A stretch of 64,000 nt of DNA from Sphaerolaimus hirsutus (lineage: Eukaryota; Nematoda; Chromadorea; Monhysterida; Sphaerolaimidae), in the NCBI GenBank assembly GCA_964036195.1, contig OZ038451.1:11040529-11104528 (forward strand), given 5' to 3'. Of this stretch, positions 35,048 through 46,885 are shown piece after piece (positions within the stretch are counted from its first letter, which is position 1; each line of letters opens with the position of its first letter). The notes under the pieces were generated by a model that saw only the letters and a list, made by a program, of their open reading frames with translations, did not search any database and had not been told where the DNA came from. Both the position numbers and the translations under genes were made by a program.

Positions 35048-37777
35048 TCCTCCACACTTGGACAGCACCATATCAAAATTGAGTCTAATAATCCGTTACC
35101 CCTACAGCCAAATTTTCAGCTGGAACCAGTTCGCATTATTCTTGAAAGTGAATATCAAGAGCTGATAAATTCTCATAAGCAGCTGGAACATCTAAAAAGT
35201 AAAATGTTTATGGCCATATGCATTTATTAATTTTAACTAATTGTTTTTTCTCCTTACAGAATGTCCGATTTTGTCCCAACTGCTGCTGCGGATGGTGGAA
35301 GCAAGTCAAAAAGATCAATCAAATCTGGAGGCATGCATCCACCCTCAATCACTGGTCGAGCCTCAACAAATGCAGCAGCAGCAGCAGCAGCAGCAACACA
35401 TAGCAGCAGCACCGATGATGGCCGAGAGGAATATGCCAACAGCAACAGCAATGACAGTGTCGACATGTTTATCGAACCCACCTCCACCATTGCCACTCCA
35501 TATATATCAACATCAGCAGCGGGAAATGCCGGCAATCTTTGGGCAGCAAGGGGGAAATCTGTCAGAGGTGGAAGGTCAAATGTGGCCATACGCACAGTTG
35601 ACAGGCACTTTCACAAGGAGCACCAATGCGGTCACCAGCACACCACAGGCGGACAAAGAGCTAAGCCCATGCTCAGCACAGTCATTTTGGAGGGCTCCAA
35701 CCCCCCAGGTATGCATATGACTAAATTTGGCAATCTGTCACATGCCCATAAAAAATGTGGCACATTTTCAAAAAAATGTGGCACATTTTCAGAATATCTC
35801 AATGCCCGAGAGGCCAGCGCCATTCGACGACGACATGCCACCATTGAAGCATCTACAGGCTCAATACAACAACAGCCAGACCAGCAGCAAAAGATTAGTA
35901 GAGACACAGGCAAAGCCCCCATGCCAGATGAATCCTACAGTAGTGAAACTTCTGCAAAGCTTGCACCACCAGGACAAAGAGAATGTGATCAGCAGAACAA
36001 CATCTCCAATAGTTTCGGTTTTGACAACAATCATGCAGACAAAAATACAAGGGGAGGTAGAGTTGGAAGGGGTGGCAGAAGAAGAGCAATCCCACCATCC
36101 ACATTGCAAATGGGCACCAGAGGAGGAGGCAAAAAAATTATTAGCCAAAGAGGAGACGGAGCAGAAGTTGTGCTCACAGAGACAGAGGAAAAAGACCAAG
36201 AAGGAGTTGCAAGTGGAGAGGAATGCGACATCATTGAAAATGACAACACCAGTGAGCATGATGGATATTGCGTGAGCGATTTACAAATGTTAAATAGACC
36301 CCAACCAAGACGATTTGAAACAGACATCTCTGGGCTATCATATGGTACTGCTGAGCCCAACACGCAAAAGGAGGCGGAGCAAAAGGAGGCGGAGTCACAG
36401 CCCATTGGTGAGAATCATTTTCTACAAGCTAGTATAAATATCGTCCGCTCAACTATATCTACTACAGATCAGGGAAAAAGTGGAAAACAAGACGATCAAT
36501 CCCTGTACGAGTCAAATAATCAGAACCAAGGAGAAAAAAACATGAGCAAAAAGGTGAAAATTATACGGCAGAACCCTGATGCATCAATGTTTTCACAACA
36601 TGGGGTCATTCACATTGGAGATGAACATGATGGTGACGATGATGCAAATGACGACAATGATAAGTTATATGTTGAAGCCTATGATCAAGCCATGCTGAGC
36701 CAGAAAGGCAATACACACCAGAAACAAGACCGGAAGCGGAATTTGGACGGTTCCAACAAGCCGGCGCCATCTTCAAAAAGTGAAAATACCACTACTGCTG
36801 GAGGTCGAAAGTACATTGGCTTGAGCGAGTTTGAACGTGGAATTCCACGGGATGATGCATATGGCTGCGCAACAACACTTGCCCGTTGGTTCATCATTCC
36901 TTGTTTGTTCATCATTCACATTTATATTTGTTTACATCCATCATTGATGATGCTTAATCCTAATATAGGTGGAAATCCAGCACGCTACAAAATGGCGTTT
37001 GTCAAGCAGGATGTTTTAAGTGGGCCACCATTTCCGATCCAGCCACCAAATGCAGTCGTTTTTTGGATGTGTCGAACTTGCAGAGAAATTTCCCAGCGTA
37101 CAAAAGGCAAGAGTTTTGCCAATGGCCGTACAACGTTCACAATTGACATCTGCAAGGTAGGATGTTTGTCCATGCTTAATTCTCAGACAGTAGGATATTA
37201 ACTACCATTTTTTTATTTGTTCATAGCCATGTCGGATTGTGAATTGTGAAGTGCGCGACTGCTTCCAAGACCAGGACTTTCAATATGGTACAATGACTCC
37301 AGAGGATGTTGATGTTGCACATCGAAAATATCCTTACCAAGGCCAGTTTACACCACTGGGCGGTGCACCATTCAGTCTGCAAAGAGTTGAAGCACTTGCA
37401 CTGCTAATGTGCGAATATTGCCGGTTGGACTTTTCATTAATCATGTGTCACACTTAAAATTCCTACTGACATTTTTCCCCCTCGCAGTCTGTTGACATCA
37501 ATTCGAGAGTGTCAGCGGGATGTGACTGGCAGATGCAGGGTATGCCATTCTGAATTGCAACATGTTTTATGTATTTTTAATACTCATAATTTTTCAGCTG
37601 ACCATTGACATGTGCCAAAAATGTGTTGATGCCAATTCTGAGATGTCCATGGCCCTATATCCAACTCAGGCAGAATTGGATAGACAAAAAGATCGTCGGT
37701 CATATTTTGCAGGAATGTTTAGTGCTCCCGGCACCAATAAAGTGGTGCAAACACATGGCAAATGCATTCGTGATTGA
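35048..37777 (+). CDS. Unknown multi-exon protein with low-complexity middle and Cys-rich C-terminus
   Basis: Exons at 35048-35198, 35260-35708 and 35793 onward join in phase in a frame reading IILESEYQELINSHKQLEHL, then a Gln/Ala-repeat region. That frame stops at 36275. A second same-strand frame, open from 35261 to 37201, has RGG repeats near 36050-36130 and acidic stretches. It continues by further exons (about 37228, 37487 and 37599) to a stop at 37776. The C-terminal part has five CxxC-like pairs, such as FWMCRTCREI, LMCEYCR and IDMCQKC, suggesting metal binding. How the two frames connect is not resolved. The start exon was not found. There is no match to a core Polinton protein. AATAAA lies at 37927. 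Confidence 0.45.
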
Positions 37778-37993
37778 TTTATGATTTACATCATCATCAT
37801 CATCATCATCTGACATGTCTCAAAACATTTTTGGAATCAATTTACAATAGGCTCTTTTCGCATTTTTGTTATTGATCGCATTGTTTCTCTGTTTCATTTT
37901 GTCTGTTTGAATATTTGATCAACTTGAATAAAAAAGATGTTTATCTCAGTGTCTATTATTTGGCAACAAATTAGCAACATTGGCAGCACAACA

Positions 37994-39402
37994 ATGCAGA
38001 GACTACAGCACACATTTCCAATGCTAATATTTGGATCTTCAGATATATAAATTTATATAGAATGTTTTCATTATAAATGCATAAAGTAGTATAAATCTTG
38101 GTCTATACATACATTGTGACATTTGTAAAGTGGAAGCATTCTATAAAAATTTCAAAGTTCTGGAAAAACAACATTATTAATTGAGCTAATAAAAAATAGG
38201 CAGCATATATATGACCATCCACCAGATCATTGTCTTTTTCTCTTTAGCTATTGGCAAGAAAAATACCTGGCCTTGAAAACATGTGCAGAATTTGGCAGAA
38301 TAGAAGATTTTTGTGATTCTTGGCGTACAGTAGTGAAATATAAAGAAGAGTTAGATGAGCGGTCAAATACAAAGGATTCTCATCTACTACTTGTTTTGGA
38401 TGATCTCTCGGCCAGTCTTTCCTCCACAAATGAAGTTGACGATGTAGGCACGGGTGAGGGGAGAGGCAATACACATTCAACCAATAATCCAACGCGTCTT
38501 TTAAGAGATTTGGCTCAAGGGGCTGCAAGACATCACAATATATCTTTGGTGGCCACATTGCAGAGTTTGTTTGATACTCAGGTATGTAGCATGTGACAGT
38601 ACACATTCAATTGCAATATAAAATAAAAACTATGTTTCCATTGCAGAATCTGAAACAGAGTCGCACTTCAAGTGTTTATTTTGTATTGTTCAGGTTTGCC
38701 CAATTTCATTTCTCATTGACATTGTTTTTAAGTGAGCGGCACGATTTATTCCCTGAACATTTCAGTTTCCCATCAGATGCATTAACAACAAAATCATTTG
38801 CACAACGTTGGCAGGATCCAGCACTATTTATTGGCGCCTACAAGCAAGCAATTGCAGATAAAAATTTTGGCTATCTATTTGCAAATTCAGATCCATCTAT
38901 TCCGGACGAATTGAGACTGTCAAATTCTGTTTTTCCTTGGGATAAAGAGCTTGTATTTTATCAGTGGGAAAAACTGTCCAGCGATATTGAGACCCCCAAT
39001 GTAGATAGTGACATTGGCGAAAAATTGAAGCAGAAAACGTCAGGAGAAAAAGCTACACATTCATCAGTGTGGGAACAAAATTCTGCCACAAGCACTTTAA
39101 AGTTTGCACCATTGTCAAGACGCGTCCATAAATTGGGTCGTAAAGTTGTTGCGGTTCCTGCGGAGATTGCAATCGAACGTGTTTGCGATTCGGATGAGTC
39201 ATTTCGAAAAGATCTCTGTGCTGCTGGTGGCCCATTAAAAGCAAAGTGGTCACATTTGAAGCGTCGAAAACAGCAGCAGACACAAGATACAGAGAAGGAA
39301 AATCATAGCATTCAGCAAGATGGCAACAAATGGACATTCCAAAACAAGCCTCCCTACACAACAACCGCCATTGGAGCCGCAGCAAGGAATCGCAAAGCGT
39401 AG
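37994..39402 (+). CDS. Polinton genome-packaging ATPase (FtsK/HerA, A32-like)
   Basis: Exons 37994-38043, 38158-38581 and 38647-39402 give about 409 codons in one frame. Exon 1 ends in ...LIFGSS and exon 2 starts with the Walker A SGKTTLLIEL, so the P-loop spans the junction. Walker B is LLLVLDDL (about residue 115), followed by the HHNISLVATLQSLF strand and RTSSVYFVLF, the order seen in double-jelly-roll virus packaging ATPases. GYLFANSDP and LRLSNSVFPW close the domain. A Lys/Gln-rich tail of about 100 residues is extra. After exon 1 there is no GT where the intron should start (TCAGA then TATATAA), so this copy may not splice. A 39-base stretch at 38694-38732 could be a tiny intron but is also in frame. 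Confidence 0.8.
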
Positions 39403-39736
39403 GAAAAGCACTGGCAGATTATCTCGCAATTGGGTGATTTTGGAAAAATTGGCTAAGACAACTACGGCAAAAGAGCGCCAGAGTATGATAAGTACTATTT
39501 CTGAGGATGCGCTACGATGCATACAAGATGTGATTGCTAATTTGCTGTCTGGAGTTATCCAAGTGAGCAAGAGTAAAAAGAAATTGCTGAAGCGATATAA
39601 GCGTAAATTTATGACTGTTCTATCTGGATCTATGCGTGAAAATTCTTTACGTCGTGCTCTGCTTGCTCTATGTGGCAGTAGAGCATTGATCATTCTTCTG
39701 ACGACATTTATTTCGCATTATTTTCGTCCAACATGA
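39320..39736 (+). CDS. Small basic Polinton protein (138 aa)
   Basis: The ATG at 39320 lies inside the ATPase 3' end in another frame, overlapping it by 83 bases. The first 35 residues are Gln/Pro/Lys-rich. The rest (RNWVILEKLAK ... NLLSGVIQVSKSKKKLLKRYKRK, then a hydrophobic C-terminus) follows the layout of a short protein common in animal Mavericks. That layout is a helix pair, a 'Leu-x-Gly' turn, a Lys/Arg-rich helix and a hydrophobic tail. Its role in Polintons is not established; a minor virion or DNA-associated role is plausible. The stop is followed by AATAAA at 39860. Confidence 0.55.
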   Translation: MATNGHSKTSLPTQQPPLEPQQGIAKRRKSTGRLSRNWVILEKLAKTTTAKERQSMISTISEDALRCIQDVIANLLSGVIQVSKSKKKLLKRYKRKFMTVLSGSMRENSLRRALLALCGSRALIILLTTFISHYFRPT

Positions 39737-39909
39737 TGAGGATATTTAATGTTGTGTATCGACGACACATTTACTATTTCACATTGGTAATTTACTGCTT
39801 TTTTCTTTATGACGTTGTGATTGAGTATTATTATTATCGTCACGTCTACATTTCAGAACAATAAAAAATCATTTTTATTATTGTTGTTTTCTTCGCCCCA
39901 TTGGTCGCA

Positions 39910-41190
39910 ATGAATGGCAATTCTAATACCGGCGGAAACAGTTCCCACAGTAAGCGAGAAACTACAAAGACTAATAGAGAGCCAAAAGACCCAATAGAAA
40001 TAGCTCGAGTCGAGGCAGCCAACGATTCAAATTTGTATGCACAAACTGTGACAGATAATGAAAGGCTAACACGTTTTCTTCATGGTGCAGCACGTAAAGT
40101 TCGTGGCAAACACTTGAAAGAATTGCAAGGCACCATAGATCCAACAATACCTGCTATACCACCGGAGGTAGTACTTGAAGAAGCACACAAGCTACAGGAA
40201 AACATAAGAATGAAAAGTAAAGATGCGCCAGTGCCATACTCTGCAAATGCAGTCCCATTGCCATATTCTGCATCTCTGATCCGTGCAAGTTTTGCACCAG
40301 AACATAGACCAATTATAGATAAAGTGTTAAAGCATTTGGAGCCTATAGCTTCAGATGTTTTAGATCCGCTGGGACGTGTCAAAATACCAGGACAGAAGCA
40401 GGCTGGTTCAGATGTTTTTGACGTGCTCCACCATCAAATTGTTGGACCAGAGTATGGTGATGGTGGTACTAATACTGCACCAAGTGGATCTGGCCATTTT
40501 TGGAAGCAAGTCTTAGATAGTGCCGAATCTAGTGAGCAGCAGCAAAAAGGCAGCGGTGGAAATTTGGAGCGAAATGAGCGCTCCACAGGAATGGGGACTG
40601 CAAAGCAAGAAGCTGTCAACTATGAAAAAGAGCCATCAAAGGCAGCCAGAACTATCAGTCAATCGTCATCTGTTTTACTCGATGAGGATTTTCAAGGCGA
40701 CTATGATTCCGAGGCCTACGATGAAAATTTGCAGGCAGAAAAGATAGAAACAGATGATGATGATGATGATAACGATGTTGATGCCTATAAAGCAGAGGGA
40801 GGAGGTCAACGAGAGTTAGAATCTACATTTGCAACTCCTCAAGAGGAGCCAGCTACTTCTTCACGCGCTCGTGGAGGTCGTGGTCGTGGTCGCGGCAGTC
40901 GTGGTGGAAAAGCAAGGCAGAGTCTTACACCAAATGCGTCGGCAGCAGTCGGTGGAACCATAGCGGCAAGCACAGCAGCCACAGCAAAACGTGGTGCTAG
41001 CGGTGGACAAACGCGAGCTAGAGCTGCATTGGCAGCAAGGGCACGGGCTGAAGGTCGAGGTGCAAAAGCAGCCAGGCAGACAAGCCCACCATCCCCTATA
41101 ATTAGCGATTATGCGCTTAGAAGCCAGGAAAACAAATCCAAGAAAGATGTACCTAAGCATTTCACAGAGATTATGAAGAAATCATATTAA
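39910..41190 (+). CDS. Conserved Polinton-type protein with acidic and RGG tail (426 aa)
   Basis: A single exon from ATG 39910. Residues about 120-200 (IIDKVLKHLEPIAS, then LDPLGRVKIPGQ and AGSDVFDVL) resemble a conserved protein of animal Mavericks in which a 'Gly-Glu/Arg-Val... GSN-x-x-DL' core follows a helical N-terminus. Its function is unknown. The C-terminal third is an acidic run (about residues 280-290) followed by Arg-Gly repeats and an Ala/Arg-rich region, features of nucleic-acid-binding disordered tails. A PPSP near the end could be a short linear motif. It lies between the ATPase and integrase genes in a rightward block. Confidence 0.55.
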   Translation: MNGNSNTGGNSSHSKRETTKTNREPKDPIEIARVEAANDSNLYAQTVTDNERLTRFLHGAARKVRGKHLKELQGTIDPTIPAIPPEVVLEEAHKLQENIRMKSKDAPVPYSANAVPLPYSASLIRASFAPEHRPIIDKVLKHLEPIASDVLDPLGRVKIPGQKQAGSDVFDVLHHQIVGPEYGDGGTNTAPSGSGHFWKQVLDSAESSEQQQKGSGGNLERNERSTGMGTAKQEAVNYEKEPSKAARTISQSSSVLLDEDFQGDYDSEAYDENLQAEKIETDDDDDDNDVDAYKAEGGGQRELESTFATPQEEPATSSRARGGRGRGRGSRGGKARQSLTPNASAAVGGTIAASTAATAKRGASGGQTRARAALAARARAEGRGAKAARQTSPPSPIISDYALRSQENKSKKDVPKHFTEIMKKSY

Positions 41191-41282
41191 TTAAACCTGC
41201 GCACTATTTTTCTATTATCATTATTATTATTATTACTATTATTATTATTATTATTATTATTATTTGTACTGCCACCTTCATT

Positions 41283-42002
41283 ATGCATAAACAATGGGCT
41301 GAAAATGCTGGTGGGGGCAAATGGCTAAGAGCTCAACACAATTTGCCAAATGATCAATGGAAGCAACATGTGCTATTAAATGAGCCAGCATATTACCTTA
41401 AAGGCCATCCATCATGGAGACGTGGATTTGAACGTTTACCTGTTCTGGTCTGTCTTGTTTTCATTATTTATGTGGGTGTCTTCCAGCATTATAGTTTTTC
41501 ATTCTCTTCAGGTCAGTGGACCAGATCGTTTCTGGTCTGTAGATTTGATGGTCATGCCAGAGCGGGACATGAATGTGAATGACAATTATCGTTATATTTT
41601 TGTGTGTTGCGACGATTTTACAAATGAAGTTTGGATGGAGCCATTGAAACAAAAAACTGGCCTAGAAGTGACACAAGCATTTAAAGGTATAATGGCACGC
41701 AATAATGGACGTGCTCCAATGCGTCTACGTTCAGATTTCGATAAATGCTTCATGTCTCTACACTTTCAAAAAGCACTCTATGCGGTTAGGAGATATTTTC
41801 TATTATTATTATCATTTACAGTGTGGTTGTACATGTGCAAATTATTTGTTCAGATTAAATGTACGTTTGCTCCTGCTGCTGAGGATGTTACTCGGCTGCC
41901 AAAATTGGATGCATTCATACGCAATATACGGAAGCGTCTTGAAATGTATTTTATGGCCATTGAATCTAATGCATCTGAGCATATGGATGGGTCATTAGAA
42001 TC

Positions 42003-42037
<35 letters not shown>

Positions 42038-43806
42038 CGACAAATCGTAGATGGATTCACATTCTGCCAGCAATTGAAAATCAAATGAATACTACTCGAA
42101 CCCGTGCTCTATTTGGAGCAGCACCAGTTGAAGTTTCACAGCCCCAAAGTACTAATGCGCACGCACTAATGGTAGCCTGTCAATTGCGACATAGACGGAG
42201 ACGTGCACAGCCAAATACTGTATACAGTGGAATAAGTAAAGAGGGTGCTGATGCAGCACATGAGCTGCTGTCGTCACTCACTGGCTGGGTGCGTCTTTCA
42301 AGGCCGCCGCCAGCTCAAGGCAATCCTATAAAGCTAGTGGCACGCGAGAAATATACACGCGAAGTGTTTCCATTGGGCCGAAGATTTGTGCTACCTGACA
42401 AGCCTGATACATATTTAGTATTGGATCCTCAAGATGACCATTTGGCCCCATTAAAAGGCCGTTTCTATCGACAAGAATTAATAGCCGCAAAGCAGCCTGA
42501 GAAAACAAAGCCACCTCCTCCAATTTCAGCATTTATTCATTCCCAGCATCAAATAGTGCCCCCCAACAATGAAAATCCTTCCCTCCACAAATACAATGAC
42601 AATCATAGCAATCGGCCTGGCAATAATCGTAGTGCTGATAGTAATCGGCACGGTCGCTCTAGTGCTAACTCACAAATGGATAATGGCCCTGATGGTCGAA
42701 TATCATCACTGCTATCATTGGATGAAATCATCGAGAGACAGCAACACAAACAGCAATCACAACAACCATCAAAACAATCGGACAGTTCAAAACCTCAACC
42801 ATCATCACTATTACCATCACAACAACAACAACAGCAGCAACAACAGCAACAAGAACAGCGGCGGCGGCAAAAACAGGAGTTGCTGCGGCAGCAACATGGA
42901 CGACAATGGTCAACAGCTGCTGCAAAACGACACCATGGATCCGCAACAGCAGATTCAAGTGGTGCAGCAGAAAAAACCACTCTGCAGAAGGCACAATATG
43001 GGAAAATTGCACCATCTCAAGAACAAGAAGAAGAAGAACAAGACCACAATGACGACAATGCCAACAACAACAACAACAACAACAACAACAGCAACAGCAA
43101 TGACAATAGGAGGAGATCAAAGCGACTCAGCGACAACAACAATTATGGAAGGGGGTCAGCCAAACGACAACAGCAGCAGCAGTATCATCATGTCGACAGA
43201 TCCTCAGCACCATCAAACTACTACTATAGGAAATATCTCCAACGAGAACGAGAACGAGAACAACAACAACAAGAGGAGGAACAACAGCAAAGACAACAAC
43301 AGCGACAAGGATCAAATTCTATCCATGAGCGCGCGCGCCGCCACGCCGCCTTCGGCGCCGCCGTACCCCCACCCCCCGTATTACAGCATCGTGAGGGGGG
43401 AAGTAGAGGGACGGGGCGCGGACGCGGCCGCCCCCGAAGGGGGCGGTCCTCCGCTCGCTATGGCGACAGAACAAGAAGAGGAGGAGACCATGGGGAACGA
43501 CAACAAAACGGCGCCACCACCACCACCGCCACTGTGAGTAATGATGATAATGGAGACCGCCAACACCGCCGGAGGACAAGTGCACGTCTTGAGGAGAAAC
43601 GACAACAACAACAACGACGACGACAACAGAAACGGCCACGTGATGATGGCAGCAATTATTCTGTCAGTAGTAGTAGTAGTAGTATTAGCAATGGTAATAA
43701 TAATGTTCATAAGTACCGCCGCCCACATGGTCCCATAACTCGCGCTACAACTAGAAAGCGCCATGAAATGCAGAGAAAAAGTTCTAGTAAAAAGCATCAA
43801 AAGTGA
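41283..43806 (+). CDS. Polinton integrase (retroviral type) with long disordered tail (796 aa)
   Basis: Exons 41283-41447, 41512-41784 and 41854-43806 join in phase. Exon 1 gives the N-terminal region (AYYLKGHPSWRRGFERLPV). The catalytic core has FWSVDLMVM (Asp66) and LRSDFDKCF (Asp130). It then reads LPKLDAFIRNIRKRLEMYF, where the third catalytic position, normally Glu, is Asp165, 34 residues after Asp130. It recognises and joins the element ends into target DNA. The C-terminal SH3/chromo-type module ends with GRFYRQELI, the Polinton 'G-x-FY-x-x-EL' signature. From about residue 380 a roughly 415-residue tail of poly-Gln, poly-Asn and Arg/Ser is not typical. If Asp165 is real, activity may be reduced. 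Confidence 0.85.
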
Positions 43807-44166
43807 AAATATAGATATTGTAGACCACCATGTATGCTCCGCCCACTTTATTTCAGGCCATCCAATCAGCATTGTCCGCCCGCCCAGTTTTATTGTTGCG
43901 TACACAAGTGTATGTATGTATGTATGTATGCGTGTATGCGTATGCATATGGTATTTAAGGGAGCCCGTTTTAAGTATTTCGCACATTGTCTCACATTAAT
44001 GGTATCATCAGCATCATTATTTCTACATAAAATTCTATATATTGCGGGTTGTCTCTTTCTGGCTGATATTTATGTATCAGGTAATAATAATAATAATTGT
44101 TTCCCATTACTTTGCACCTTCTATTTGCATCAAATTGTCTGCTTCAAATAATTTATACAGTGTGGA

Positions 44167-44172
44167 AATAAA
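44167..44172 (+). terminator. Polyadenylation signal after the integrase gene
   Basis: AATAAA about 360 bases after the integrase stop and just before the next start codon. Confidence 0.35.
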
Positions 44173-44195
44173 AAATAAATCTATAAACTACAACT

Positions 44196-45552
44196 ATGCG
44201 GCAAATTGTCTATTTGAGTTCTGATCGGCAGTGGAATGAGATAAGCAGCACACATAATTTCTTCTCCAATTTTTCAAGACCTCCGACCGCCTATAGTGGA
44301 ATTGTGTCTGGGGGGGGACCTCCTCCAGCTTCACAGCAAGTACTATCTTCAGGTGAGAGAGTTTATTTTGCATTCAATATGCTTGAACATATATGATGTC
44401 TCTATATATAGGTCTTTCCGGCATATCGAGCATACTGACATCGCCTTCTCCCATTGACGATGGAAGCACAGTTGTTTTAGAAGAGACATTCACACGCTGT
44501 GCAGATCTGCAAAATCGTGCCGACCACCTAAGCTTGATTGATCTGGAATTGTGTGGGTGGCCTGTATTTGAAGGCAAAAGTTCAGCCCCAGCATTTATTG
44601 TAGTTGACTGCGGTGGCACTCTATATTGGGGGCAGGTGGATATAATGAGTGCGCTCACGTTTCCTCAGCACAGTTCTGAGGACTGGGCAATGATAGCTCA
44701 ACGAGAATTGAATTCAGTTCTTAGCGATAATAGTGACAAGGAAGAAAAAGGTCAAGACAAAGCTGGCAATCCCCGTTTGAAAGTACTGGACCAGCCCACA
44801 GCCGCACTATTGGCACGATTAGAACCAGGTTTTTTCCAGTGGATGGAAAATGGGGCGAAAAAAGTGGCAGCCACAAAGTCGAAAAGGTCAACAGAAAGCA
44901 TTAAAATGGAGCAAAAAGAATCTCGAGGTGATGGGCGAACCACCCCGGAAAGTGCGAAAACAGGGAGGCGCTCAAAGTCGCCAATCATCACCATTTCTAC
45001 CAAAACTGAATCAGAGTCTGGATCTGTCAAATCCAAATCAATTCATACGGCCCAGCCCAATGAGCGTACTGCCGGTTGGAAGCGGGGGAAAGATGAAAAG
45101 CGAGATAGACCGTCAACCGCCAAGAAAGAAGCCAGTGTTGACAGTGGGTCCAGGCAGAATGAATCGACGAATATGCCCCCTGCGGAACGAGGCTCTCGGA
45201 TCCAGCTCGAAACTGGCTCACTTCACGGGATGGAAATATCCCAGAATGAGGAATGGTCAAGTGGCGGCAAAGATGTATCCCCCAATGTCAAACAGCAAGA
45301 AAACAACAACAGCAATGTCAAAGGCGACAACAACCGCAACAGCAAAAGGCACAATCACACAGGGGGGACAGGGCACATCAACAGTAGCACCTCCGGCCTC
45401 GACAGCGCCTCCAGCCACGGTGCCGACACGATTCTAGATGGAGGTGGTGAAAAGGAGTCAAGTGATCATGCTAGCGACATTGTTGTTGATGACGATGGAA
45501 ACGATGATCATATCATGCTGACAACATCTGATGAGCATGAGTCTACACCAGT

Positions 45553-45609
<57 letters not shown>

Positions 45610-46662
45610 CTATGCAATGTGGGAAGGATCAGATCTGCAACGTTTCCGAAGGCAAGCAACAACAAAGGTCAAAAAAACCGACATAGCAAAGAAATTGCAG
45701 TCGCAAGAGAATAATACGAGCCTTATAAATGACAATGACAAATTGGATGAAGGCATTTTCATAGTGAGACAAATGCTCGAAGGCAATGAATATAGCATGC
45801 CCAATGAATGGATGAATAGTGTGGCCACATCAACCCTGAATTATTGGATAAAAAAGAAACTTCAAGAAACACTTATGAAGCATGAGAATATGTCCATGGT
45901 TGATGCTGCAACTGTAGTTGCATCTATCATGCTGGAGGAGAAATCACTTTTGAGTGCTGGAAATACGGGCCATAAGAAAACCTTGTCATTTGAAGCCAAT
46001 GCCGAAACGCCATCTCAAATTGGCATACGGCGCTTTTCAATCAAAAATCCTGATAACAAGCTGGTGATGCGGATGTATATGAGTGAACATTTGGCTGCAG
46101 AACTAGGCTTTGTGACAATTCGAGGTGGAACGGGTAGTGCACATGCCAATCAAATTGATTGGCATGATGCCAACAGTGTACAATATGGCTATAATAGCAA
46201 TGGGGAACGGCTATATGCAACAGTCCCACACCAGCTTGATTTGCGGCGCCGAGCACAAGTTCGATGCAATAGTGTTGAGTCGATGTGTACGGTATTCAAA
46301 TCTGAGGAAACCCCACTTTTGGCTGTATTTACATGGAAGCCAGCCTTACACACACCGGACAGTGGCGCCCATGCTTGGCTAGGCTCTCGTCGCACATATG
46401 GATATGAGCCACTATCGCCACACTTTGTACAGCTGAAACAGGTTGGCATATTTATACTTTCCACCCCCCACATACTTTTGCCTATTCATTATTACGTTTA
46501 TATATATATACATAGACTCCAACAAGTGGCTGTGAAAAGGGATTGAGATTGTCTCTGACCAATCATTGGGGGAAGCCATTTCGTGTGAATGGAGTTGTTT
46601 TTGCAAAGTGTGCCCTGACGAATTCCAATGGAATGGGAGGAATCGATTCTGACTGGATTTAA
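44196..46662 (+). CDS. Probable minor capsid (penton) protein with a huge low-complexity insertion (777 aa)
   Basis: Exons 44196-44352, 44412-46441 and 46516-46662 join in phase to 777 residues plus stop. The N-terminus MRQIVYLSSDRQWNEIS and the C-terminal 230 residues are the ordered parts. The latter run from HLAAELGFVTIRGG through VPHQLDLRRRAQVRCNSV and RRTYGYEPLSPHFVQLKQ to GLRLSLTNHWGKPFRVNGVV. That pattern matches the C-terminal beta region of the Polinton penton-type single-jelly-roll protein ('Leu-Gly-Phe', a name-plate strand, 'Tyr-x-Pro-Leu', and 'Thr-x-x-Gly-x-Pro-Phe'). Between them lie about 350 Ser/Lys/Gln-rich residues and a run of some 20 Asp. The next genes are a small protein and the major capsid gene. 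The assignment is by pattern and position, so it remains probable. Confidence 0.5.
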
Positions 46663-46804
46663 TGATTGATTTGTGCGCATATATAATGTCTGCGCTTTGG
46701 CTATGCTGTCATTATTACTACATTTTGCTTTTGTATTATTGTCATTATTATTATGGTTGCTTTCTGGCATTTATATTTGAACTTTTCTACTATATTTTAG
46801 ATTG

Positions 46805-46810
46805 AATAAA
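46805..46810 (+). terminator. Polyadenylation signal after the probable minor capsid gene
   Basis: AATAAA about 140 bases past the stop at 46662. Confidence 0.35.
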
Positions 46811-46885
46811 GTTTTGTTTTCAACTGCTATTGAATCAATTACAACAAAGGCAGAATTGTCATATGCATATTCAAAGTTAACGACC

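Noticed and set aside
35254-36405. Minus-strand frames opposite the 35-36 kb gene
   Set aside because: Low-complexity antisense shadows without splice support or ordered sequence.
42728-43655. Minus-strand Cys-rich and Val-rich frames opposite the integrase tail
   Set aside because: They are antisense of CAA/CAG/AAC repeats; the plus-strand integrase is continuous.
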